A stretch of 64,000 nt of DNA from Streptomyces sp. NBC_01591 (GTDB lineage: Bacteria; Actinomycetota; Actinomycetes; Streptomycetales; Streptomycetaceae). Each line of letters starts with the position of its first letter. Position 1 is the first letter of the stretch. A program made the translations under genes and the position numbers. The DNA lies in the NCBI RefSeq assembly GCF_035918155.1, contig NZ_CP109327.1, forward strand, positions 8,618,001-8,682,000, given 5' to 3'. Below, piece after piece: positions 45,042 to 52,807 of this stretch. The notes below the pieces were generated by a model that saw only the letters and a program-made list of their open reading frames with translations, was not told the origin of the DNA and searched no databases.

Positions 45042-46415
45042 ATGGCCGTGACCACTGACGCCGCCGAACGCCACCCGCTTGCCTACCTCCTGGCCGTACG
45101 CGGCCAGAAGGCGCAGGCGTACCTGCTCCGGGTCGCCGAGCAGCACCAGCGCATGGGATACGGGCAGATGGCGTACCGCCGGGAGAAGGCATCCCGCTGG
45201 ATCAGGGGGGACTACGCGCCCAACTACCGCACCCAGCTCGCCATGGCCGCGCTCGAAGGCATCCCGCCCGAGGCGATCCACGCCCACGGCTGGCCGGGCT
45301 GGCTCCTGTTGGCCCTGCCGGACCACACCCTCTTCACCCTCCCGTGGACGACCACGGGGGTGGTGCAGGCACTGGAGATCACAGGAGGTCCGGTGGACCG
45401 CAGGAAGTTTCTGATCACCACATCCGTCACCCTGGGCACCACCGTGGCGCAATGGTCCGCCGCCGCCCCCGCAGGAGCGGCCCCCACCACGGGCTGCCGG
45501 ATCGGTGACGACGTCCCCGACCTCTTCGAACGCCGCCTTGAGGGCCTGCGCCGGCTCGACGACACCGTCGGCTCCGGCGACGTCTACGACGCGGCCCGCG
45601 CCGAACTCCGCCTGATCACCGCCACCCTCAAGAACGCCTCCTTCGGCGAAGGCGTCGAGCGCCGCCTGTTCGCCGCGGCGGCCGAAGCCTCCCGCTCCGC
45701 GGGCTGGACGGCCTACGACAGCGGGAAGACCGCCGCCGCCGAACGCCACTACGTCACCGCCCTGCGCGCCGCCGCCAGCGCCGACGACCCCGTGGTCGGA
45801 GCGAACACTCTCGCCTTCTGGGCCATCCAGCACTACTCCACCGGCAATCCCCGCGGCGCGGTCGACCTCATCGAGGCCGCCCTGTCAAAAGCACCAAGGA
45901 CCGGCTCGCCCCGCCTGACCTCCATGCTCCACGCCCGCGCCTGCCGGGCCCACGCCCATGCCGGCGATGCCCGGGCCGCCGACCGGGCCGCCAACGCCGC
46001 CCTGGACGCCTACGAGCACGCCGGACCCATCGAGGACGATCTCTCCTGCGTCTACTGGTACAACCTCGGCGAGACCCACCAGCTCATCGGCAGCTCCGCC
46101 CTCAACCTGGGCAACCCCAAACGGGCCCTCGCCCACTTCCTGGAAGCCTCCACCGTCCACACCAACCAGGAGGCATACAACGGCGACGCCTTCCCCCGCG
46201 GCCACGCCATCTACCTCGCCCGGCTCGCCGAGGCCCATCTCGGTCTCGGCGATGTCGATGCCGCCGTGGCCACCGCCCACGACGCCGTCGACCGGATGGG
46301 AGGCATCACCTCCGCCCGCAGCACCCACACCCTGGAAGACCTGCGCAGCAAACTCGCCCGCCGCCGCGGGATACCCGCCGTCGCCGAATTCCTGGACTAC
46401 ACCAACACCGAGTGA
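45042..46415 (+). CDS. XRE-type regulator with TPR domain
   Basis: ATG 45042 behind AAAAGG gives 457 residues. The N-terminal 75 residues (HPLAYLLAVRGQKAQAYLLR; GQMAYRREKASRWIRGDYAP) form a helix-turn-helix. A short hydrophobic segment (RRKFLITTSVTLGTTVAQWS) follows and could be mistaken for a Tat signal. The rest is tandem TPR-like helices rich in Ala. Regulators of this layout are abundant in Streptomyces and usually control adjacent biosynthetic genes. It is divergent from the hydroxylase operon across 188 bp, its most probable target. Confidence 0.85.
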   Translation: MAVTTDAAERHPLAYLLAVRGQKAQAYLLRVAEQHQRMGYGQMAYRREKASRWIRGDYAPNYRTQLAMAALEGIPPEAIHAHGWPGWLLLALPDHTLFTLPWTTTGVVQALEITGGPVDRRKFLITTSVTLGTTVAQWSAAAPAGAAPTTGCRIGDDVPDLFERRLEGLRRLDDTVGSGDVYDAARAELRLITATLKNASFGEGVERRLFAAAAEASRSAGWTAYDSGKTAAAERHYVTALRAAASADDPVVGANTLAFWAIQHYSTGNPRGAVDLIEAALSKAPRTGSPRLTSMLHARACRAHAHAGDARAADRAANAALDAYEHAGPIEDDLSCVYWYNLGETHQLIGSSALNLGNPKRALAHFLEASTVHTNQEAYNGDAFPRGHAIYLARLAEAHLGLGDVDAAVATAHDAVDRMGGITSARSTHTLEDLRSKLARRRGIPAVAEFLDYTNTE

Positions 46416-46622
46416 TCGCCCAACGGCCGGCCGCCAGGCACCCCTCCGGCCATGCTCAACCGTTCTCAAAGGCCATGCGGGGTTGTCCGATTGCGGGAGC
46501 GGCTGTCTACAACAACCTCGAATGCCCAGTGGTCTTCGGCGCCCGACGGCGGCAGGCTGCCGGGCGTGGCGAGCATCGGAGCGATCCGCGGCAACCTCAT
46601 GACCATCCCGCTTCGCGCCTGC

Positions 46623-47570
46623 TCAGGACGCGCTGCGCTTCTTCGTGGTGGTCTTCTTCGCCGTGCGCTTCTTCGTGGCTGTGGTCTTCTTCGCGGTGGT
46701 CTTCCTGGCCGGGGCGGCCTTCTTCTTGGCCGCGGTCTTCTTGCGGGGCTGCATCGTGTGCACAGTGGCGTCCTGGCCGCCGTGCTCGCCGCGCGATTCC
46801 TTGGCTGCCTTGACTGAGGCGTTCAGGGCCGCCATAAGGTCGACGACCTTCCCGGATTCCCGTTCCTCGCCCTCGGCCGGCTCCGGGAGCTCCGTGCCTT
46901 CCGCCTTCGCCTCGATCAGTTCCTCCAGGGCGTCGCGGTACTCGTCCCGGAAGCCGGAGATGTCGTCGAGGGCCATGGTGTCGGTGAGCTGGACGGCCCG
47001 CTCGATCTCGTCGTCGTCCAGGTCGACGTCCTTCGGCTTGAGGGACTCGGGGCTGCGGATCTCGTCGGGCCATCGCATCGCGTGCAGCACGATCGCGTCC
47101 TCGCGCACCCGGAGCAGCCCGAGCCTTTCGCGGTTGTGCCACGCGAATTTGGCGACGGCGACCTTGTCGGACCGCTCCAGCGCCTTGCGGAGCAACGTGT
47201 AGGGCTTGGCTGCGACTTGTCCGTCGATCGCGAGGTAGTAGCTGTCGCTGATCCGGATCGGGTCGATGCTGTCGGCATCGACGAACGCCACAATCTCGAT
47301 CGCCTTCGCGGTCGGCAGCGGCATCTCGTCGAGCTCTTCATCGGTGACCGCGACGAGTTGGTCCTTGGCGACCTCGTAGCCCTTGCCGATCTCCTCCTGC
47401 GGCACGACCTCGTCCTCGATCTCACAGACCTTGCGGGTTCGGACCCGGCCCATGTCCTCCAGATGGACCTGGTGGAAATGAACCGAGCGGTCTTCGGTCG
47501 CGCTGACGACCTTGATCGGGATGGTAACCAGGCCAAAAGAAATGGCTCCGGTCCACAAGGGCCGCGGCAT
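46623..47570 (-). CDS. ku: Ku protein, non-homologous end joining
   Basis: The 315-residue protein starts at ATG 47570 behind GGAGG. The bacterial Ku core is clear (MPRPLWTGAISFGLVTIPIK; HFHQVHLEDMGRVRTRKVCE; KPYTLLRKALERSDKVAVAK). The last 40 residues are a Lys/Ala/Thr-rich histone-like tail (KKTAAKKKAAPARKTTAKKT), which in mycobacterial and Streptomyces Ku binds DNA. It threads onto broken ends and recruits LigD; no LigD gene is in the window. It appears complete and unlinked to its neighbours. Confidence 0.95.
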   Translation of the reverse strand: MPRPLWTGAISFGLVTIPIKVVSATEDRSVHFHQVHLEDMGRVRTRKVCEIEDEVVPQEEIGKGYEVAKDQLVAVTDEELDEMPLPTAKAIEIVAFVDADSIDPIRISDSYYLAIDGQVAAKPYTLLRKALERSDKVAVAKFAWHNRERLGLLRVREDAIVLHAMRWPDEIRSPESLKPKDVDLDDDEIERAVQLTDTMALDDISGFRDEYRDALEELIEAKAEGTELPEPAEGEERESGKVVDLMAALNASVKAAKESRGEHGGQDATVHTMQPRKKTAAKKKAAPARKTTAKKTTATKKRTAKKTTTKKRSAS

Positions 47571-47806
47571 ACGTACCTCCAGAACCCCCTGATCGCACTG
47601 CGCCGGGAAACGGTCGGAGCACCGGGGAAAGGCAGGAGTCGGGGGCGCGACCGGCCGCCAATACGATCCTTGCCTGAGGCGGACGTGATCGCATACGGAG
47701 CGGCCGGCTGCCTGGATCGGGTAGCCACCCGTGGCCGCCGGCAGCTGAGGCAGATGCCGGGTACGCCCAGCGGAACGGTACGAGTAGCGATGACAACCGG
47801 GCTTGG

Positions 47807-47998
47807 TCAGTCCGGCGGCCACGACTTCAGCACGCGCCCGTCGGCCGCTTCGTCGGCGAGGGTGACCCGGGCACCGTTTACGCTGCCGCGCTCGCCGATC
47901 CATCGCAGGTACTTCCGTTCGGCGGTTGGTAGGTCGGGCCACCAGCCGCGCATGATGGTCCGGGCTCCGATCGCCAGGGTCAGTCGATAGCGATCCAT
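47807..47998 (-). CDS. Small hypothetical protein, 63 aa
   Basis: MDRYRLTLAIGARTIMRGWW, then DLPTAERKYLRWIGERGSVN and a C-terminal DGRVLKSWPPD. The spacing of charged and aromatic residues suggests a small beta-alpha domain. It lies 5 bp after the upstream 108-aa gene on the same strand, so the two are probably cotranscribed. I know no function. Confidence 0.6.
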   Translation of the reverse strand: MDRYRLTLAIGARTIMRGWWPDLPTAERKYLRWIGERGSVNGARVTLADEAADGRVLKSWPPD

Positions 47999-48003
47999 GA
48001 TCG

Positions 48004-48330
48004 CTACACCCCGTCAGCGGCAGTCGTCAGGGTGACGCCCGCCGTTCGGGCCGCCTCCCGCAGCACGGCGAGCGGCTCCGCGAGGGGCGCCTGCGGGCCG
48101 CCGCGCGGGGTGGTGGCGACGAGGCAGGGAACGCAGCGGTCCACCCAGCGCCGGCCGTGCTCGGGCACTTCGACGACCCCGGCCACGGTCGACGGCCGGC
48201 CACAGCGCACGCATGGATGCCTGCCATGGAGACGCTGGATGCCTGCGCTCCCGCACGGCGTCCATGGCGGGGCGGGATCCAGGTCCGACGGGTCGATGGC
48301 GAGGGATCGCAGCAGGTCAGCGTTGATCAT
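48004..48330 (-). CDS. Small hypothetical protein, probable zinc-binding, 108 aa
   Basis: ATG 48330 follows GAGGAGG at a good distance. Two Cys pairs (HPCVRCGRP, about residues 39-47, and WVDRCVPCLV, about 63-72) could form one zinc ribbon. The C-terminus is a helix (PLAVLREAARTAGVTLTTAA). An AT-rich patch near 48370 (ACACATATACGATTTG) may hold its promoter. With the 63-aa gene it makes a two-gene unit of the kind often seen in actinomycete genomic islands. Confidence 0.65.
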   Translation of the reverse strand: MINADLLRSLAIDPSDLDPAPPWTPCGSAGIQRLHGRHPCVRCGRPSTVAGVVEVPEHGRRWVDRCVPCLVATTPRGGPQAPLAEPLAVLREAARTAGVTLTTAADGV

Positions 48331-48562
48331 GCTGTCCTCCTCGTCCGCTCAGTCCCACGGCGTAGAGTAGAACACATATACGATTTGCCGCCCGATCTGC
48401 CGCGTCTCCGCACCCTAGAAGTTACGTGGAATCAGCCGGGGTGATCATGTCCCTCGGTGCCCACGGACCGAGGGAAAGCGTGAGGATGACCCCGATAGAG
48501 AAGTGGCCGGTCTTTCGCCGTGGCTTCGTTCACTTTCAGCAGCAGCGTTTGTCCGGCACTTT

Positions 48563-48783
48563 GGTGTCCTGTCTCAACCAAGCCAGTCGATCCCGAGTTG
48601 CTGACCAGTGCGGACAAACTTCGTTGAGACGGGCGCCTTGGAACGGAGCCGCTCTCTCAAGGACGCCGACCTGCAGCGACTGGATTCGATGAGACGGATC
48701 GGCGGACAACTCGGTTCGTCGAGACAGGACATTTGGTGTCCTTTGTCATCCAACCGAGTCGTTTGACATCGAACCCAGTCGTT
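48563..48783. repeat. Cluster of short repeats in non-coding DNA
   Basis: A motif of form TTCGTTGAGACRG appears at 48620-48632, 48684-48697 and 48715-48730, and in reverse at 48563-48582. Then TGTCATCCAACCGAGTCGTT (48744-48763) is followed without a gap by TGACATCGAACCCAGTCGTT (48764-48783), a tandem 20-bp repeat with four differences. A related copy (TTGACATCCAACTCAGTCGC) lies at 55104. Arrays like this mark ends of TnsB/TniA-type transposons, but no transposase adjoins. Confidence 0.6.
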
Positions 48784-48870
48784 CCGACTTCTCTAACAGG
48801 GGTATGTACGGTCGACGGTGGATCTTGAACGCGCCAGTCGAGCACGCCCCCTTCCTGCGCATGCCCCGTC

Positions 48871-49190
48871 TTGCCAGCGCAACGGCCAGCCCTCGTTGGT
48901 GCGCTGGGCAACGACTGCCCGTTCGCCGAGCTCTACGAGCGCCGGGTCACGTCTGCCTTCGCAGGCATCGGCCACAACTGGGTCGCGGCGGTGCCGGATG
49001 TCGGCGACGCCAATGGGGTCCACTTTCCACGGGTCGGCGAGGAAGCGTACGCGGCTGGTCTGATCCGCCGCCGCACCATCCGCTCCGCCGTGTGCGAGCT
49101 GATGGACGCGCTTCCCTTTGTCGACTTCGCCGCAGCCGGCCCTGGACGCAGGGCAAAGGGCAGCTCGGAGGGGGTACGGCCGTGCCTCAC
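48871..49190 (+). pseudogene. Possible gene fragment of unknown family
   Basis: One frame (ALVGALGNDCPFAELYERRV; TSAFAGIGHNWVAAVPDVGD; ANGVHFPRVGEEAYAAGLIR) has natural amino-acid composition and good codon bias for about 100 codons, but lacks a convincing start and runs into antisense of the permease gene. I do not recognise it. It may be the 3' end of a gene lost at the repeat cluster. Confidence 0.35.
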
Positions 49191-49245
49191 CCGGCCGGTG
49201 ACGCCGTCGCGACACCGCACGACGAGCCCGGGCGAGGGAGGGGAG

Positions 49246-50616
49246 CTACGCGGTGACTGCGTCCGTGGCCGTGGTGTCGTCGTCGAAGGTCATCTCCGGT
49301 GCGGGCCGGCGGAAGCCCTTGGTCAGGACGGCCAGGTAGACGACGCCGATCGCCAGCCAGACGCCGCCGATCTGGAGTGCGACGTCACCGAGCTTCGTGA
49401 GCAGGTAGAGGGAAACGCCGGCGCCGATGGCCGGCATCACCAGGAACGAGAAGAGGTTGGGGGTGCGGCCGTGTCTGCGCTCGCGGACCAGGTGGGCGAT
49501 CACACAGACGTTCACCAGGGCGAAGCCGAGGAAGGCGCCGAAGTTGATGAACGAGGTGGCTGTGGTCAGGTCGAGTTTCATGGCGATGACACCGGCGGCC
49601 GCGGTCAGCAGCAGGTTCAAGACGGGCGTGCCGGTCTTCTTCGACAGGTTGCCGAAGACGGCCTTGGGCAGTGCGCCGTCGCGTCCCATGACGTACATGA
49701 GGCGGGCGGCGGAGGCTTGCAGGGCGATACAGGAGGCGATGGATCCGGCGATGGTGACGAAGTTGATGATCTCGGCGTACGTTTTGCCGCCGACCTGCAC
49801 CTTCAGGTGGTAGGCGGCCGCGTCGACGTCGGCGAACTTCGCGCCGGGGTGGACCAGTTGCATCACGAAGGACAGCACGATGAAGATCGCTCCGGCGGCG
49901 ATGACGCAGCCGATGATGCCGCGGCCGATCGTCCTCGCCCCGCCCCTGGCCTCCTCACCGAGCGTGGAGACGGCGTCGAAGCCGAGGAAGGAGTACGCGG
50001 CGATGGCTGCGGCCGCCGTGACCGCGCCGATCGACGTGCCGGAGTTCCACACGGCGTCCGTGGCAGGGGCGGACGAGCCGTGCTTGCCGAGGAAGACGAC
50101 ACACAGGGTGGCGAAGAGGACCAGCGACCCCAGAGCGATGAACATCAGGACCTTGTTGACGCGGTCCGCGAGCTTCATGCCGAAGACGTTGATGGCGGTG
50201 GTGATGCCTACCGAGACGATCAGCCAGACCCACTTGGGTATGTCAGGGAACTGGGCGTTGAAGTAGATCGCCGTGATCAGCCAGCCGACCATCGGGATGA
50301 AGAAGTAGTCGAGCAGCATCGCCCAGCCGGACAGGAAACCGATGCGGCTGTCGAGCATCTTGCGGGCGTAGGTGTAGACCGATCCCGCGCCGGGCACGGC
50401 GCGCGCCATCTTCGCGTAACTCAGCCCGGTGAGCAGCATCGCGAGGGTGGCGATGGCGAACGCGGTCGGGGCCGCGCCGCCGCTGGTGGCGGCGACCACG
50501 CCGAAGATCGTGACGACGATGCCGGGGGAGATGTAGGCCAGGCCGAACAGGACGACGGAGAGGAGGCTCAGGTCGCCCTTCAGTCTCATGGTGTTTCCTG
50601 TGGTCTCGCTGTTCAT
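49246..50616 (-). CDS. APC-family amino-acid/amine permease
   Basis: The 456-residue protein has about 12 hydrophobic helices. The first carries the APC unwound motif GLAYISPGIVVTIFG, and SYAKMARAVPGAGSVYTYAR is the family signature of helices 2-3. Its ATG overlaps the upstream amidohydrolase stop as ATGA. It probably imports a nitrogen compound, or takes up or exports the substrate or product of that enzyme. Confidence 0.88.
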   Translation of the reverse strand: MNSETTGNTMRLKGDLSLLSVVLFGLAYISPGIVVTIFGVVAATSGGAAPTAFAIATLAMLLTGLSYAKMARAVPGAGSVYTYARKMLDSRIGFLSGWAMLLDYFFIPMVGWLITAIYFNAQFPDIPKWVWLIVSVGITTAINVFGMKLADRVNKVLMFIALGSLVLFATLCVVFLGKHGSSAPATDAVWNSGTSIGAVTAAAAIAAYSFLGFDAVSTLGEEARGGARTIGRGIIGCVIAAGAIFIVLSFVMQLVHPGAKFADVDAAAYHLKVQVGGKTYAEIINFVTIAGSIASCIALQASAARLMYVMGRDGALPKAVFGNLSKKTGTPVLNLLLTAAAGVIAMKLDLTTATSFINFGAFLGFALVNVCVIAHLVRERRHGRTPNLFSFLVMPAIGAGVSLYLLTKLGDVALQIGGVWLAIGVVYLAVLTKGFRRPAPEMTFDDDTTATDAVTA

Positions 50617-51491
50617 CGTGGCGGCTCCTCGGTGGTGTGGGCGGGGTTCCAGGTGGCGGGGTCGATGCGGCCCCCGTACAGCGGGAGTTCGAGGGCTGGG
50701 TCGCCGGGGCGGAACTGGTCCCAGATCCGGTTGAGACCGGCGGTGCCGTAGCGGCGGACGTTGCTGACCTCGTCGAGGTCGATCACGTCGGTGAGGGTGG
50801 AGTCTCCGGCATCGACGGTTTCGGCGCGCACCGTGCCCTGTGGATCGATGACGAGGCTGCGGCCGATCCCGGATGGGGCGGCGGAGTTGACGCTGGCAAC
50901 GAAGACCTGATTGGTGATGGCGTTGGCGCGGCTGAGGACGACTTCCTGCGCGCGGTCGCTCGTCGACGTGCGGACCACGTTGACGATCAGCTCGGCGCCC
51001 ATCCAGGCCAGATGGCGGGAGATCTCCGGGAACCAGGTGTCGTAGCAGATGGACAGTCCGATGCGGCCGACCCCGGCGAGGTCGACGACCTCGAACCGGT
51101 TGCCGGGTGTGGTCGTCTCGTACGGGCGCCACGGGCAGATCTTGCGGTACGCGGCGAGGCGCTCACCTCGTGGTGAATAGACCGGTGTCGTGTTGTGGAC
51201 GCGGTCGCCGGTGCCTCGCTCGTAGACGCTGCCGGGTACCAGCCAGATGCCCAGATCCCCCGCGAGCTCGGCGAAGGCCGCATCGCGTTTGCCGTCGAGC
51301 GGCTCGGCGGCCTTCTCCGGGGCGGCCGGGACGCCGGGGGCGCTCTCGCCTAGGTGCAGTTCGGGGTAGACGACGAGGGCGCCGGGTGCGCGCAGTTTCA
51401 CGCGCCGCTCCACGTCGGCGGCAAAGCCTGCGAGGTCGTCGGCCGGGCGGCCGGGCGCCTGGGCGAGGATCAGGGGCAGGGGGCGGGCCAT
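50613..51491 (-). CDS. Carbon-nitrogen hydrolase (nitrilase superfamily)
   Basis: The 292-residue protein contains the catalytic triad of the superfamily: Glu in LVVYPELHLGES (about residue 44), Lys in LAAYRKICPWRPYE (about 117) and Cys in GLSICYDTWFPEI (about 149). It hydrolyses an amide, carbamoyl or nitrile bond in the cytoplasm; the sequence does not say which. ATG 51491 starts the conserved region (LPLILAQAPGRPADDLAGFA). It forms a two-gene operon with the permease and is divergent from a LysR regulator. Confidence 0.88.
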   Translation of the reverse strand: MARPLPLILAQAPGRPADDLAGFAADVERRVKLRAPGALVVYPELHLGESAPGVPAAPEKAAEPLDGKRDAAFAELAGDLGIWLVPGSVYERGTGDRVHNTTPVYSPRGERLAAYRKICPWRPYETTTPGNRFEVVDLAGVGRIGLSICYDTWFPEISRHLAWMGAELIVNVVRTSTSDRAQEVVLSRANAITNQVFVASVNSAAPSGIGRSLVIDPQGTVRAETVDAGDSTLTDVIDLDEVSNVRRYGTAGLNRIWDQFRPGDPALELPLYGGRIDPATWNPAHTTEEPPR

Positions 51492-51645
51492 GCGGGAACA
51501 CCAGCCAATCGAAGGGAGGGTTCTACGAGGAGAAACCGACGGAGATTCGGGCGCCGCCGGCCAGAGATTCTGGAGGGCGGGGCCGAGGGTGGGACAAGAA
51601 TGCAGCCAGTCAGCCATAGCTTCAAATACTTGTGAGGGTTGACTA

Positions 51646-51664
51646 TCATGCCTTCGAGGCATGA
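51646..51664. promoter_or_regulatory. LysR-type operator
   Basis: TCATGCCT-TCG-AGGCATGA is a perfect inverted repeat with 8-bp arms, between the divergent amidohydrolase and LysR genes, 40 bp before the LysR start. A half-site TCATGCCT recurs at 51671. This is the arrangement expected for a LysR recognition site plus an activation half-site. Confidence 0.75.
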
Positions 51665-51703
51665 GGGTGTCATGCCTCCTCCGTCTCCCGAGGGGCCACC
51701 GCC

Positions 51704-52600
51704 ATGGAACTCCGAGTGCTGCGCTACTTCCTGTCCATCGTGGAGACCGGTTCCGTCACCAAGGCTGCCGAGGTGGTCCGCGTCGCCCAGCCCTCGCTGT
51801 CGCGTCAACTGCGCGGCCTGGAAGGGTCCTTGGGGATGACGCTCTTCGACCGCGGCGGCAAGCAGATGGTCCTGACGGCGGCCGGCCGGCGCTTCCTTCC
51901 CCTGGCCCGCGACCTGGTCGCCCGTGCGGATGCCGCCGAGGCCGCAGTCGGTGCGCTGGCTGCCGGTCGTGCCATGCGGATCACCGTGGCGGCGCCGCCC
52001 ACCACCATCACCGACGTGATCGCGCCGTTCCTGGCCACCTGGGGGCCGGAGGATCCGCTCGTCACCGTGCAGGCGGAGAGTCCGGCACGTGCGTACCAGG
52101 CCCTTGCGTGGGGCGCCGATGTAGCCATCTCCTCGGCACCTCCGAGGCGCCGTTTCGCCGGGCTCCCGGTGGCCCGCCTGCCGCTGTGGGCCTACGTCCG
52201 TGCCGACCATGCCTGGGCGGACCGGGGCCGCGTCACCATCAGGGAACTTGCCGCGGAGCCCCTCATCGTCCTCACCCCGGCGCACGGCACCCGCCGCATC
52301 CTGGACCATGCCGTGCAGGATGCGGACGCCTCGTACGACATCGTGCTCGAATGCGACACCCCGCACGTCGCACAGGCCATGGCGGCTTCGGGCCATGGTG
52401 TCGCGGTGGTCTCCGACGATCCCCGCTTCGACCTGCACCCGCTGCTGATCCTCGACAGCACGGGCGAACCGCTGCAGATCCACCTGCACGCGGCGTGGGA
52501 CGCCGGCCACTACGCGCTGCACAGCATCGAGGCATTCGCGGCCGGGCTGTCATGTTTTTGTGTCGAGCGGTACGGGCCACAGGTCGCCGCCCGCCTGTGA
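51704..52600 (+). CDS. LysR-family regulator
   Basis: The 298-residue protein has the LysR HTH at its N-terminus (MELRVLRYFLSIVETGSVTK, then AAEVVRVAQPSLSRQLRGLE) and a two-lobed effector domain. It probably activates the divergent amidohydrolase-permease operon through the palindrome at 51646 and represses itself. The effector would be the imported amide or nitrile-like compound. Confidence 0.92.
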   Translation: MELRVLRYFLSIVETGSVTKAAEVVRVAQPSLSRQLRGLEGSLGMTLFDRGGKQMVLTAAGRRFLPLARDLVARADAAEAAVGALAAGRAMRITVAAPPTTITDVIAPFLATWGPEDPLVTVQAESPARAYQALAWGADVAISSAPPRRRFAGLPVARLPLWAYVRADHAWADRGRVTIRELAAEPLIVLTPAHGTRRILDHAVQDADASYDIVLECDTPHVAQAMAASGHGVAVVSDDPRFDLHPLLILDSTGEPLQIHLHAAWDAGHYALHSIEAFAAGLSCFCVERYGPQVAARL

Positions 52601-52807
52601 ACTGCAGCGACGACTCCAGACCACGGCCCTCACCACAACGCGAGGCGTGACCGCACGCCGACCCGACGGCCGACAGGCCAAGGAGAGCTGGAGGTATGCC
52701 TGGCGAGCAGCCTGACCAGACCGGGCAGGCATTGGACGGCGGCACCGGTGCGCCCCACCATGCAGCGATATTCCGCATCAGTTGCCAGCCCGAGAGGACC
52801 TCGGACC

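Noticed and set aside
45400..45480. Tat signal peptide inside the XRE-TPR protein
   Set aside because: The RRKFLITTSVTLG segment is about 120 residues from the N-terminus, behind a helix-turn-helix domain, so it cannot act as an export signal.
48563..48783. CRISPR array
   Set aside because: The repeats are short, imperfect and irregularly spaced, partly in opposite orientation, with no uniform spacers or cas genes.
48871..50751. A 626-codon plus-strand frame rich in Glu, Asp and Gly
   Set aside because: Most of it is antisense to the APC permease and the start of the nitrilase, whose motifs are clear. Only its first 100 codons were kept, as a possible gene fragment.
51646..51664. Terminator for the LysR side
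   Set aside because: The palindrome lies in a divergent promoter region with no convergent gene end, so an operator is the better reading.
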